64,000 nucleotides of DNA from an uncultured Lachnospiraceae bacterium (GTDB taxonomy: Bacteria; Bacillota; Clostridia; Lachnospirales; Lachnospiraceae). A model generated the notes under the pieces. That model ran no database searches. It had not been told where the DNA came from and saw only the letters and a list, made by a program, of their open reading frames with translations. Shown here in pieces: positions 7,795 to 16,166 of the stretch; position 1 is the first letter of the stretch; each line of letters opens with the position of its first letter. Location: positions 1 through 64,000 of the forward strand of contig USGU01000002.1 of the NCBI GenBank assembly GCA_900554415.1. Direction: 5' to 3'. The translations under genes were made by a program, and so were the position numbers.

Positions 7795-9360
7795 TTATTC
7801 GTCCTCAATGGTAATATCCATATGAATTACTTTTTCTATATCCACAAAGCTGTCCTCAAAATGTCTGCCTTCTTCCATCTGGCTTACTTCGATTTGGACT
7901 TCTTTGCCGATTTTCTGTTCAATCGCTTCCTGAATCTCCTGCTTATGGGCATCACTCCCCACAAAAGCTGCGCTGATTTCATCTGGAAGCACAATCAGAA
8001 GCTGCCCCTGATTGCCTACGCTTAAACGCGCCTGCTTCAGATAGGAGCGAAGCATTCCTGACGTTTCATTTGCAATGCCACGGAAATTGGAAGCCACCTG
8101 CTTTACATCCTCCGGAATTGCTTTCGGAAGTACCGGTTTCTGTATCGGTTTGGTATCTTCTTTCGATATATAAACCACCTTTTCTCCCTGGGGTGCGCTA
8201 AACGCCCCTTCTTCCACCTGCTTTTCTAACGAGCGGATTCTATCTAACAGACTGTCCTTTGTCTGCTCCATCTGCGGTCTGCACATTTTAATCAGTGTCA
8301 CTTCCAGCAAAATCCTTTTCTGCGAAGCAAACTTAAGCTGATTGGTCAATTCAGAAAAAATCCGAATATAACGAAGCAGTACTTCGGATTCTATCATTTC
8401 CGTTTCTTCTTTTAATTGTACTAAGTTCTCCGCAGAAACATCCAGTAAATCTTCCACATTGTCTGAGATTTTCACTAATAATAAATTACGCAGATACCAC
8501 GTAAAATCTGCTGCCAGTTGGGACAGCTCACGCCCCTGCATCACCAGTTCTTCTACTGTTTCCAATACTTTCTCTACGTCCTGCGCAATAATTTCCCGCA
8601 ACAGCCGGCTGAACACTTCCGTATCTACAGCACCAAGCACCTCAAGCACATGAGCATAAGTCAGCTTCTGCCCCAGATAAAATGCGATACACTGGTCCAG
8701 AAGACTGAGTGCATCACGCATGGAGCCGTCTGCCGCCTTCGCAATATAACGGATTGCCCGTTCTTCCACTTCCACCTGTTCTTTCTGCATTAATTCCATG
8801 AGGCGGTCCGAAATAGTATCAATAGTAATACGCTTGAAATCATAACGCTGACAGCGTGACATAATGGTAATAGGAATCTTATGCGCTTCCGTTGTTGCCA
8901 GAATAAAAATAACATATTCCGGCGGTTCTTCCAAGGTTTTTAATAGTGCATTAAATGCTCCGATAGAAAGCATATGCACCTCATCTATAATGTATACCTT
9001 ATATTTTCCCTCTGTAGGGCGGTACGAAACTTCTTCCCTGATTTGACGGATATTATCCACACCGTTGTTGGATGCCGCATCAATCTCAATCACATTCATA
9101 GAAGTATTTTCCGCAATGGCACGGCACATTGCACATTCTCCACAAGGACTTCCGTCCACCGGGTGTTCGCAGTTTACCGCTTTTGCAAATATCTTGGCAA
9201 CCGTTGTCTTACCCGTTCCCCTTGTTCCGCAGAACAAATACGCATGTCCAATCCGGTTCGCCTCAATCTGATTCTTTAATGTAGTTATGATATGGTCTTG
9301 TCCTTTTACATCTGCAAATTCCGTCGGGCGGAACTTACGATACAGGGCAGTATATGACAT
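7795..9360 (-). CDS. dnaX: DNA polymerase III subunits gamma/tau
   Basis: The protein has 521 residues. It carries Walker A GTRGTGKTTVAK near residue 45, zinc-binding cysteines in CEHPVDGSPCGECAMC, Walker B IIDEVHML and sensor LATTEAHKIP. A collar domain follows, then a shorter tau-like tail from about residue 400. It is the clamp-loader ATPase that opens the sliding clamp and bridges the replisome. The ribosome site AAAGGGATG is moderate. It leads the dnaX-ybaB-recR operon and is transcribed away from map. I see no obvious A-run frameshift signal for making a separate gamma form. Confidence 0.96.
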   Translation of the reverse strand: MSYTALYRKFRPTEFADVKGQDHIITTLKNQIEANRIGHAYLFCGTRGTGKTTVAKIFAKAVNCEHPVDGSPCGECAMCRAIAENTSMNVIEIDAASNNGVDNIRQIREEVSYRPTEGKYKVYIIDEVHMLSIGAFNALLKTLEEPPEYVIFILATTEAHKIPITIMSRCQRYDFKRITIDTISDRLMELMQKEQVEVEERAIRYIAKAADGSMRDALSLLDQCIAFYLGQKLTYAHVLEVLGAVDTEVFSRLLREIIAQDVEKVLETVEELVMQGRELSQLAADFTWYLRNLLLVKISDNVEDLLDVSAENLVQLKEETEMIESEVLLRYIRIFSELTNQLKFASQKRILLEVTLIKMCRPQMEQTKDSLLDRIRSLEKQVEEGAFSAPQGEKVVYISKEDTKPIQKPVLPKAIPEDVKQVASNFRGIANETSGMLRSYLKQARLSVGNQGQLLIVLPDEISAAFVGSDAHKQEIQEAIEQKIGKEVQIEVSQMEEGRHFEDSFVDIEKVIHMDITIEDE

Positions 9361-9391
9361 ATTTGATTCATCCCTTTCTCTGAATGTTCTT

Positions 9392-9420
9392 ATTATAACC
9401 GATTCGCCCTACCGAAACAA
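9392..9420 (-). promoter_or_regulatory. promoter of dnaX-ybaB-recR
   Basis: On the minus strand TTGTTT (9415-9420) and TATAAT (9392-9397) are 17 bp apart, about 30 bp before the dnaX start. The -10 box is perfect and the -35 box weak. Confidence 0.55.
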
Positions 9421-9484
9421 TACCATCAAAACAATACTTTCAGAAAAAGCTTCCATAAAAAGTGCACTTGCAGCGTTCCTGTAA

Positions 9485-9513
9485 TTGACTTTTCCGCAAA
9501 ACCGCTATACTAT
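9485..9513 (+). promoter_or_regulatory. candidate promoter of map
   Basis: TTGACT (9485-9490) lies upstream of overlapping -10 candidates: TATACT (9506-9511, spacer 15) and TACTAT (9508-9513, spacer 17). The region between 9421 and 9484 otherwise shows nothing clear; I found no SRP RNA. Confidence 0.55.
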
Positions 9514-9574
9514 AGGCTTGGAGTGTTTTTTGTAGCTCCAAAGCAGAAAAGTATACAGAAAGTCAGGTAAATGC

Positions 9575-10438
9575 ATGGAACGTAATGAATTATGCTGGTG
9601 TGGAAGTGGAAAAAAATATAAAAAATGCCATCGCATCATCGAGGACAAAATTTTATATCACCAAGATAAGGGAGAAATCGTCCCAACCAGAGATATGTTA
9701 AAAACAATTCCTCAGATTGAGGGAATCAGAAAAAGTGCGGATTTAAATACTGCGGTTTTGGATCATGTAGCAGCACATATTCATGCCGGAATGAGTACCG
9801 AAGAAATTGACCGTCTGGTGTATGACTTTACCGTTTCACACGGTGGAACTCCAGCCCCTCTCGGCTACGAAGGATTTCCAAAGAGCGTCTGCACTTCTAT
9901 TAATAATGAAATTTGCCATGGTATTCCAGATGAATCCATCATTCTGGAAGAAGGCGATATTATAAATGTAGATGTATCTACTATTTTAAATGGCTACTTT
10001 GCCGATGCATCCCGTATGTTTACAATTGGAAATGTCGATGAACGTGCTGAACGTCTGGTTCGTGTCACAAAAGAATGTGTTGAACTTGGTCTTGCCCAGG
10101 CAAAACCTTGGAATCACCTTGGTGATATCGCAGATGCTATTAATTCACACGCTCAGGAAAACGGCTACTCTGTTGTAGAAGAAATCGGTGGTCATGGTGT
10201 CGGACTGGAATTTCACGAAGAACCTTGGGTCAGCTATGTTACTCCAAAGGGAAGTGAAATGCTTCTGGTTCCGGGCATGATTTTCACGATTGAGCCAATG
10301 ATCAACGAAGGTTCTCCAGACTTCTTCGTAGATGAAGATAATGGATGGACTGTTTATACAGAGGATGATGGACTTTCTGCTCAGATTGAATACATGGTAC
10401 TGATTACCGAAGATGGATGCGAAGTACTGTCGAAGTAA
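9575..10438 (+). CDS. map: methionine aminopeptidase with SEC-C zinc tail at the N terminus
   Basis: The enzyme removes the initiator methionine from new proteins. The 287-residue chain starts with a SEC-C-type zinc motif (ELCWCGSGKKYKKCH, residues 5-19) that may dock it to the ribosome, followed by a type I methionine aminopeptidase. Metal ligands are visible: Asp in NVDVSTI and GYFADAS, His in GHGVGLEFHEEP, Glu in FTIEPMI, and the final Glu in SAQIEYMVLI. The SEC-C extension is known from many Clostridia and Mycobacteria. The gene stands alone, divergent from dnaX, with its own terminator. Confidence 0.95.
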   Translation: MERNELCWCGSGKKYKKCHRIIEDKILYHQDKGEIVPTRDMLKTIPQIEGIRKSADLNTAVLDHVAAHIHAGMSTEEIDRLVYDFTVSHGGTPAPLGYEGFPKSVCTSINNEICHGIPDESIILEEGDIINVDVSTILNGYFADASRMFTIGNVDERAERLVRVTKECVELGLAQAKPWNHLGDIADAINSHAQENGYSVVEEIGGHGVGLEFHEEPWVSYVTPKGSEMLLVPGMIFTIEPMINEGSPDFFVDEDNGWTVYTEDDGLSAQIEYMVLITEDGCEVLSK

Positions 10439-10461
10439 GACAAAATGAGATAACAGCTCCC

Positions 10462-10488
10462 ATGCCCGCCTTAAGGCGGGCATTTCTT
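10462..10488 (+). terminator. terminator of map
   Basis: A perfect 9-bp stem ATGCCCGCC/GGCGGGCAT with loop TTAA (10462-10483) is followed by a T-rich tail. It ends the map transcript and may also work in the other direction. Confidence 0.85.
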
Positions 10489-10556
10489 TACTCAAATTTT
10501 CCTATTATATAAAAGAAGTCCTCAGCCTTACGGCAAAGGACTAAACTTATTCTTCA

Positions 10557-10862
10557 TCATATAAGATAATTTTTAATAAACCAGCTACCATAAAAAAATG
10601 CATACACACCAACTACCAATAAACATTTCAAATCATCCGATATATCAACATTCCTATCCTTTTTAGTAATACCACGATACAAATCTCCAGATAATACCAC
10701 TACCGCCAATATTGAAAATAAGAAAATTATAAAAAATACTATATTAAAAAATCCCACTACAATCTTCCCATAAGCATCAAATACAGCATATCCCATAAAT
10801 ACTACAAGACAAATTAACCATATTGGAATTGTAATCGTCCAAATTATCCACATACCATTCAT
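10557..10862 (-). CDS. small integral membrane protein, unknown
   Basis: This protein of about 101 residues has three or four strongly hydrophobic segments (near 5-25, 35-57 and 80-98) and one short charged loop (RGITKKDRNVDISDD). I recognise no family. The second ATG is preferred because AAGGA lies 6 bp before it, while it touches the first ATG. It lies 22 bp after the cell-wall-binding protein at 10885-11763, so the two may be transcribed together. Base composition is more AT-rich than in the neighbouring housekeeping genes, which fits an accessory locus. Confidence 0.55.
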   Translation of the reverse strand: MNGMWIIWTITIPIWLICLVVFMGYAVFDAYGKIVVGFFNIVFFIIFLFSILAVVVLSGDLYRGITKKDRNVDISDDLKCLLVVGVYAFFYGSWFIKNYLI

Positions 10863-10884
10863 CTCCATTCCTTTTAATTATCCA

Positions 10885-11763
10885 TTATTCATAGAACTCC
10901 GGTTCTCTTCCTTCAATGTAAAAGCCTTCCTTTGCAGATGTTCCATCACTTACAACCAATACTTGTGTTATTCTTGAATAATGTCCATCCACTCGAATCT
11001 TAACATCTACTACATAATATTTTTGTCCACCATACTGGAATGTAACTGAACAGAAATAAGCATACTGGTCTCCATATTTTTTTCGTGCAAATTTTATCGC
11101 ACCTTCCTCTCCAATATCCGTATCTTTTCGCCAAGCACCTTGTTCATCAACATAATAATCACCAATCCATGTATCAACTGCCATTGCTCCATTGGAATAC
11201 ATATAATACCAGTTTCCACCAACATACTGCCATCCAGTTAACATCCAGCCCGATTTGTCAAACAAATACCATGAACCGTCTATTTTCTCCCAACCATTTT
11301 TCGTGTAACTTCCATCAGCATGCCGGTACCACCATTTGCCTCCACTTGACAGCCATGTGGCTTGGTTCTTTGTTTGCCCCTGAACCCATGCTCCACTCGC
11401 ATTCACATAGGAATCCCCAATCCATGTATTTACTGCCATTGCTCCACTGGCATACATATAGTACCAGTTTCCGTTAATCACATGCCATCCTTTACCCAGC
11501 ATTGCCCCACTACTTTGGAAATAATACCAACTACCATTTATGTATTGCCAGCCAGTTGTCATATATCCCCTACTGTTAAACCAATACCATTGTCCTCCTA
11601 TGGATTTCCACTGATTCACCGGATAGCTTCCATTGTCTTCCTGATACCACCATCCTGCATGATCCTGTCTCCAAGTTGCTGCATTCGCTGTTATCGTAGT
11701 TAAACTTGTAGCAAAAATCGTAGTGGCAAGTAATAATCCACATAATACTTTTGATTTTTTCAT
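10885..11763 (-). CDS. secreted cell-wall-binding-repeat protein, paralogue 1
   Basis: This 292-residue protein has a signal peptide (cut expected after TANA, residue 28) and about nine 20-residue aromatic repeats of the GWYYFNSSGAMATGW type (residues 30-220). Such repeats bind choline or wall polymers on the outer surface. The last 75 residues form a separate small domain (from GEEGAIKFARKKYG) that I cannot assign. The first 200 residues are nearly identical to the neighbour at 11973-13100, while the C-terminal domains differ, so the pair shares an anchor and varies the cargo. The upstream promoter region looks truncated: the ribosome site is kept, but a regulator remnant follows at once. 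Confidence 0.8.
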   Translation of the reverse strand: MKKSKVLCGLLLATTIFATSLTTITANAATWRQDHAGWWYQEDNGSYPVNQWKSIGGQWYWFNSRGYMTTGWQYINGSWYYFQSSGAMLGKGWHVINGNWYYMYASGAMAVNTWIGDSYVNASGAWVQGQTKNQATWLSSGGKWWYRHADGSYTKNGWEKIDGSWYLFDKSGWMLTGWQYVGGNWYYMYSNGAMAVDTWIGDYYVDEQGAWRKDTDIGEEGAIKFARKKYGDQYAYFCSVTFQYGGQKYYVVDVKIRVDGHYSRITQVLVVSDGTSAKEGFYIEGREPEFYE

Positions 11764-11779
11764 CGCTGTTCCTCCCTCA

Positions 11780-11850
11780 TTTTTCTATATTTGTAAATTT
11801 CTCAATATACACTGCACTTTTTATATTAATTCAAAAAATCCTGGTCAAGT
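11780..11850 (+). pseudogene. remnant of an XRE-family regulator gene
   Basis: The segment reads FFYICKFLNI and INSKNPG in places and aligns base by base, with small gaps, to the middle of the intact regulator gene at about 13405-13485 (FFYICEFLNV, DIDSKNPEK). Start, recognition helix and end are missing. It lies upstream of cell-wall-binding paralogue 1 in the same relation that the intact regulator has to paralogue 2, so the regulator and surface-gene pair was duplicated and one regulator then decayed. Confidence 0.7.
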
Positions 11851-11972
11851 ATCTAAAACTGAAAAGCCTTGTACTTGCCAGGATATTTCTATTTGGTATC
11901 ATCAGAAACAAAATGCTTTTTCCTGACAGTCCCCTATTTATATCTTTGATGTAACTTATTTACAAGTTATCC

Positions 11973-13100
11973 CTATTTTTTTACCTTGAGTTCGGCAATT
12001 CCAAACAAGCCATAGTCCCCACTTCCAACAGGTCCATATACTGCAATCTGTAATTGTTTGCAATTATTAATTGTCGCTTCACATGAAATAGGCAAATCTC
12101 CATTCTTCAATTTAAAGTTTGCCACTTCTTTACCGTCTGCAATAACCCCAATTGTTGTCTCGGAAGGTGGATTATACCCATCCACAATTCCTGCAATAAA
12201 AGAAATTTTTTTATATTTCCCCTCCAAATTGAAATACGTCACTTCTCCACCGTTAGTTTGAATTCCCATTCTCCGAGAAGTAAATCCATTCTTATAATCT
12301 TTTCCTCCCATTGTAAATGACTGGGTTACACATTCTGTATAATATTTCGGGGTTTTATATGGTTTTATTATATCTAACAAATAGATTCCCTGACTTGCAT
12401 CAATTCTGATTCCAGAACCATCTACATAGTAATCCCCAATCCATGTGTTTGCTGCCATTACTCCACCTGCATACATGTAATACCAATTACCTGCAATTTC
12501 ATGCCATCCTTCATCATACATTGCTCCACTTGATTGCAAATAGTACCAGTTTCCACCAACATACTGCCATCCTGTTAACATCCAACCTGATTTGTCAAAC
12601 AAATACCATGAACCATTTATTTTCTCCCAACCATTTTTCGTGTAACTTCCATCAGCATGCCGGTACCACCATTTGCCTCCACTTGACAGCCATGTAGCTT
12701 GGTTCTTTGTTTTTCCCTGAACCCATGCTCCACTCGCATTCACATAAGAATCCCCAATCCATGTGTTTGCTGCCATTGCTCCGCTTGCATACATATAGTA
12801 CCAACTTCCATTAATCACATGCCAACCTTCCCCCAGCATTGCTCCACTACTTTGGAAATAATACCAACTACCATATATGTATTGCCATCCAGTAACCATA
12901 TACCCACTGCCATTAAACCAATACCATTGTCCTCCTATTGATTTCCACTGATTTGCCGGGTATCTTCCATTATCATCCTGATACCACCATCCCACATTGT
13001 CTTTCTTCCATGCTGCTGCATTAGCCGTTACTGGTACCAGACTTGTAGCAAGAATTGTACCTGCAAGTAATAAGCTACATAGTTTTTTCGTTTTTTTCAT
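11973..13100 (-). CDS. secreted cell-wall-binding-repeat protein with NPCBM-like C-terminal domain, paralogue 2
   Basis: The protein has about 375 residues. A signal peptide (cut after TANA, near residue 28) is followed by eleven or so aromatic wall-binding repeats (about 30-235). A C-terminal domain of about 140 residues starts at QGIYLLDIIKPYKT and runs through FNLEGKYKKISFIAG and IAVYGPVGSG to GIAELKVKK. That tail looks like an NPCBM/NEW2-type carbohydrate-binding beta-sandwich. The second of two adjacent ATGs is favoured because it has the same 7-bp spacing from GGAGG as in paralogue 1. It is divergent from the XRE regulator at 13258, a likely controller. Confidence 0.8.
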   Translation of the reverse strand: MKKTKKLCSLLLAGTILATSLVPVTANAAAWKKDNVGWWYQDDNGRYPANQWKSIGGQWYWFNGSGYMVTGWQYIYGSWYYFQSSGAMLGEGWHVINGSWYYMYASGAMAANTWIGDSYVNASGAWVQGKTKNQATWLSSGGKWWYRHADGSYTKNGWEKINGSWYLFDKSGWMLTGWQYVGGNWYYLQSSGAMYDEGWHEIAGNWYYMYAGGVMAANTWIGDYYVDGSGIRIDASQGIYLLDIIKPYKTPKYYTECVTQSFTMGGKDYKNGFTSRRMGIQTNGGEVTYFNLEGKYKKISFIAGIVDGYNPPSETTIGVIADGKEVANFKLKNGDLPISCEATINNCKQLQIAVYGPVGSGDYGLFGIAELKVKK

Positions 13101-13152
13101 CATCGTTCCTCCTCATTTTTGTTTTCTCGCTATATTTACTATATTTTACCCC

Positions 13153-13181
13153 ATAATATCATATTAAATCGCATATATCAA
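13153..13181 (-). promoter_or_regulatory. promoter of cell-wall-binding paralogue 2
   Basis: On the minus strand TTGATA (13176-13181) and TATTAT (13153-13158) are 17 bp apart. This region is missing in front of paralogue 1. Confidence 0.6.
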
Positions 13182-13195
13182 CACAAATATCATAT
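13155..13195. promoter_or_regulatory. direct repeats, possible operator of the XRE regulator
   Basis: The 10-bp word AATATCATAT occurs at 13155-13164 and 13186-13195, 31 bp or three helical turns apart, flanking the -35/-10 region of the divergent surface-protein promoter. The placement suits repression or autoregulation by the adjacent XRE protein; binding is inferred. Confidence 0.4.
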
Positions 13196-13257
13196 ACAAT
13201 AGCCCATTTCATTATTGTTTATTAGATACAATGTGTTGAAGGATGGTGATAAAGGAT

Positions 13258-13572
13258 ATGTACGAAAAAATGTTTGCTCAACGACTTTCACAACTTAGGA
13301 CAGAGAAAAAGATATCAGCTAGAGATATGAGCTTATCAATTGGTCAAAATCCTGGATATATCAACACAATTGAAAATGGAAAAGCATTTCCTACCATGAC
13401 AAATTTTTTCTATATTTGTGAATTTCTCAATGTAACACCGCGGGAATTTTTTGATATTGATTCGAAAAATCCTGAAAAGCTAAAGAATTTAATTGAATTA
13501 TTAAAACATCTGGATGATGAGCAGCTTGATGCTCTTACTAAAATAGTAAGCGGGCTGGTTCATAATTCCTAA
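13258..13572 (+). CDS. XRE-family transcriptional regulator
   Basis: This 104-residue protein consists of one helix-turn-helix domain of the Cro/XRE type (residues 5-62; SARDMSLSIGQNPGYINTIENG is split here as SARDMSLSIGQ and NPGYINTIENG) and a short acidic helical tail (LIELLKHLDDEQLDALTKI). GGTGAT lies 7 bp before the ATG at 13258; the ATG at 13243 sits directly on the AAGG and is less likely. The gene is divergent from the cell-wall-binding protein, so it probably controls that gene and itself. A decayed sister copy exists at 11780-11850. Confidence 0.85.
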   Translation: MYEKMFAQRLSQLRTEKKISARDMSLSIGQNPGYINTIENGKAFPTMTNFFYICEFLNVTPREFFDIDSKNPEKLKNLIELLKHLDDEQLDALTKIVSGLVHNS

Positions 13573-13593
13573 CTTTCGAGAAATTTTCCATGC

Positions 13594-13646
13594 AAAAAGG
13601 ACTGTTGCCTTACACGATTTTTATCGTATAAGTAACAGTCCTTTTT
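13594..13646. terminator. bidirectional terminator
   Basis: AAAAAGGACTGTT (13594-13606) pairs with AACAGTCCTTTTT (13634-13646), with a second inner stem (TTACACGAT/ATCGTATAA). T tracts are present on both strands, so it serves the XRE regulator and the convergent gene at 13663. Confidence 0.85.
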
Positions 13647-13662
13647 CTAATCCCATATTCTC

Positions 13663-16152
13663 TTAATTTCTCACATATCCAATATAAACACTTCCATATG
13701 GCGCAGTCATGCTTTCCATCGTTGCCTGGGTCACCACTTTCCGTTCTCCTGTAGATGGATCAAGATACGCTACATTCGCCTTGTTATATCCCGTCAGCAG
13801 CACTGAATGATTTTCTCCAATCACCGCTATAACCAGAGTTTCCCGGCTGATAGTGTATTGGAGTTCTTCCATACTGCATCCCGTCAGGTTCATTCCTTCC
13901 CCTTTCAGATAAGCAGACAGAATGTTTTCCGGTGAAGTTCCTGCTTCTATTTCTTTTGCCACATCCGCTTCTGTTGTTTCTTTGGCAAAGATTTGTTCCA
14001 GACACGCAGCCATTGTGGTTTCGCCCTCTGCTGCGGAAAATGGCTCGATTCCATCAATCTCATATGCCGATGGCCAGTTCCCACGCTCCCACACGTATGC
14101 CTGATGGGAAGAGACAACTACTCCTTTTACATTATTGGCATAGGAAATGGCTTCACCTGCTTTGGAAAATGTTTTCTGAAGATGTCCAAATGCATAGACA
14201 TAAAATTTACCTTCCATCTTGGATTCATCAAATTTGACATTCATTTTCTTGCTCTGCAGCACCTGTTTTGGCTTCAATATTTTCGCACTGGTGTCCTGAA
14301 TACCATCATCGTAGGTCAGTCTTCGCACAAGTCCTCTGCTTCCATCTTTATAGGAAGTAAGTGTGATATTGCTCTTTTCCGTTTCCGCACTGCTGGTAAT
14401 ATAATCTCTGCTTGTTGCAGTGTAAACCAAATCTGCCCCCGTCACACGGTCCAGTGTAAGTACATTTTCATCAATAGAAATCTTCTGCGTCCAAATGCCG
14501 TCCACCTGATAGGTTTTTACTGTTTCCTGCTTCTGATTCACAATCTCTACCTTATACATTGGCGAAATTTTCTCTCCGCTTACTAACGTTCCTTCTTCAT
14601 TTTTATGGACCACACCATACACAAAATCTGTATTTACAAAACCGGCAGGAATCAGACTATCCCCATCCTCCGGAGTCAGTTCAAAGTTTTCTCCTGTTTC
14701 CATATTCAGGACAACCAACTTTTCCGCACTCTGGTATGCCAGAAGAGAAGAATCTGCACAAGTCACATATTGACTTTCTTCCAGTCCACGCACCAGAACC
14801 TCGCGGGAATCTTCCTCCGTATCCACACAGTACAGACAGCCATCCAGCATCACATAAAGTTTGGAATCAGTCTCACTGTAATGAACAAACTGTCCGAGTT
14901 CATCCCGCATGATTTCATAGCCCTTTTTACTTGGGATAAATGCTCTCTCCGCAACGGAATTTTTCTCATGATCAAAGAAATACACTGCGATTCCTACCTG
15001 TCCTTCGTGGTCACCCCGGTTCATATAACCGGAAACGTAGAACAAGGTGTCTCCGTTTTCCGCTACAGAATCAATGTGAATTTCATGTCGGTTGTAACGA
15101 TTTCTAATATCTGATTTTTCTGCATCGGCGAAACTGAAAATCAACGATAATTCATCCGCTTCTTTATCGTAACTCCAAAGCTCATTGTTCTGCACAAAGG
15201 ACGCAATTGTTCCATCCGCATTATGCTTATATTCCAAATTTTCCGGTGCAATTCCAAAAACGATTCCATTTGTATCCAAGGCTTCTGCTCCACCATCGAA
15301 GGTCTGTTCCACGGTTCGCTCATATGCCATCAAATATGTCTGGTTATTTACCACACGCACCCGGAAAAACTCTTCCACATCGTAAGTCTGTTCATTTCCT
15401 GTATCTATGCCGGTCAGATTCACTTGATACAAAAGTGTAATGGAAGTCGATACTGCGCTGCACTCTTTGATTTCCCACGCAACATTTCCTTTCACACTCG
15501 GTTTTAAACTGCCCCAGGTTACATAATCCAGACTGGACGCAAGTGTGACCTGCTGATATCCAAGACTGTCTCCGTCGCTGGTTGTCTCCAGATAGCTGCG
15601 CAGTTCCTCCGTATTGGTCTTCCCAATGGCATTTTCATGGAAAGTCTTTGCAAATGCAAGACAGGTATCGTAATTATTTCCTTCCGCATTCTTAATCCGT
15701 GTGTAATAATATACATCCTTCTCCGGCATATGCAAGGTAATCTTCAAGACTTTCTCACTGTTCAGCATTCCATTTCCATTAAACTTCAGATTCATGGTAC
15801 CGTCCACGGAATTGACGGTTTCTTTCTGAAGGCACTCCTCTCCATCTAAGGAAAAGACCTGCCATGTCATTTTTTCCACCTGTTCATCAAACAGTTGTAG
15901 ATTCAAGGTAAGATTGTTGTCCGTTACTGGCGTAACCGTGTCGCGCATGGAAGTGATTTCCATGTCTGTCACATAGCCCGCAAGGGAATTTACCTCATAT
16001 CCATTGGTGGTAAATGAGATTCGCGGAAGAGTGGCACTCCCCATGTCCGTACTCATATCCGTGTTATCTTTGTTGGTTAAATAGCTGAAAAAAATAACAG
16101 CTATGATAAATACTGCGCCAAGTACTCCCACGCGCACAATTTTTTTCTTCAT
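13663..16152 (-). CDS. membrane-anchored protein with papain-like C-terminal domain
   Basis: The protein has 829 residues. An N-terminal membrane helix (about 7-25, VLGAVFIIAVIFFSYL) is followed by a large extracytoplasmic part with beta-rich and propeller-like segments. The last 160 residues resemble the C39/papain-like fold: a possible nucleophile in AACLEQIFA, His in GENHSVLLTGY and Asp in AYLDPSTGE. Whether it cleaves or crosslinks anything is unknown. Such proteins are widespread and uncharacterised in Lachnospiraceae. It follows the methyltransferase gene by 14 bp, so they form an operon; the ribosome site GGGGAC is modest. Confidence 0.6.
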   Translation of the reverse strand: MKKKIVRVGVLGAVFIIAVIFFSYLTNKDNTDMSTDMGSATLPRISFTTNGYEVNSLAGYVTDMEITSMRDTVTPVTDNNLTLNLQLFDEQVEKMTWQVFSLDGEECLQKETVNSVDGTMNLKFNGNGMLNSEKVLKITLHMPEKDVYYYTRIKNAEGNNYDTCLAFAKTFHENAIGKTNTEELRSYLETTSDGDSLGYQQVTLASSLDYVTWGSLKPSVKGNVAWEIKECSAVSTSITLLYQVNLTGIDTGNEQTYDVEEFFRVRVVNNQTYLMAYERTVEQTFDGGAEALDTNGIVFGIAPENLEYKHNADGTIASFVQNNELWSYDKEADELSLIFSFADAEKSDIRNRYNRHEIHIDSVAENGDTLFYVSGYMNRGDHEGQVGIAVYFFDHEKNSVAERAFIPSKKGYEIMRDELGQFVHYSETDSKLYVMLDGCLYCVDTEEDSREVLVRGLEESQYVTCADSSLLAYQSAEKLVVLNMETGENFELTPEDGDSLIPAGFVNTDFVYGVVHKNEEGTLVSGEKISPMYKVEIVNQKQETVKTYQVDGIWTQKISIDENVLTLDRVTGADLVYTATSRDYITSSAETEKSNITLTSYKDGSRGLVRRLTYDDGIQDTSAKILKPKQVLQSKKMNVKFDESKMEGKFYVYAFGHLQKTFSKAGEAISYANNVKGVVVSSHQAYVWERGNWPSAYEIDGIEPFSAAEGETTMAACLEQIFAKETTEADVAKEIEAGTSPENILSAYLKGEGMNLTGCSMEELQYTISRETLVIAVIGENHSVLLTGYNKANVAYLDPSTGERKVVTQATMESMTAPYGSVYIGYVRN

Positions 16153-16166
16153 TATATAATGTCCCC

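Noticed and set aside
9361..9574. SRP RNA next to dnaX
   Set aside because: In many Firmicutes it lies here, but I find no conserved GGAA/AGCA-type hairpin core in this interval, only promoters.
13993..14586. 197-codon plus-strand open frame inside the 829-residue gene
   Set aside because: It is antisense to a clear coding region; its composition is that of a reversed frame, with no start signal.
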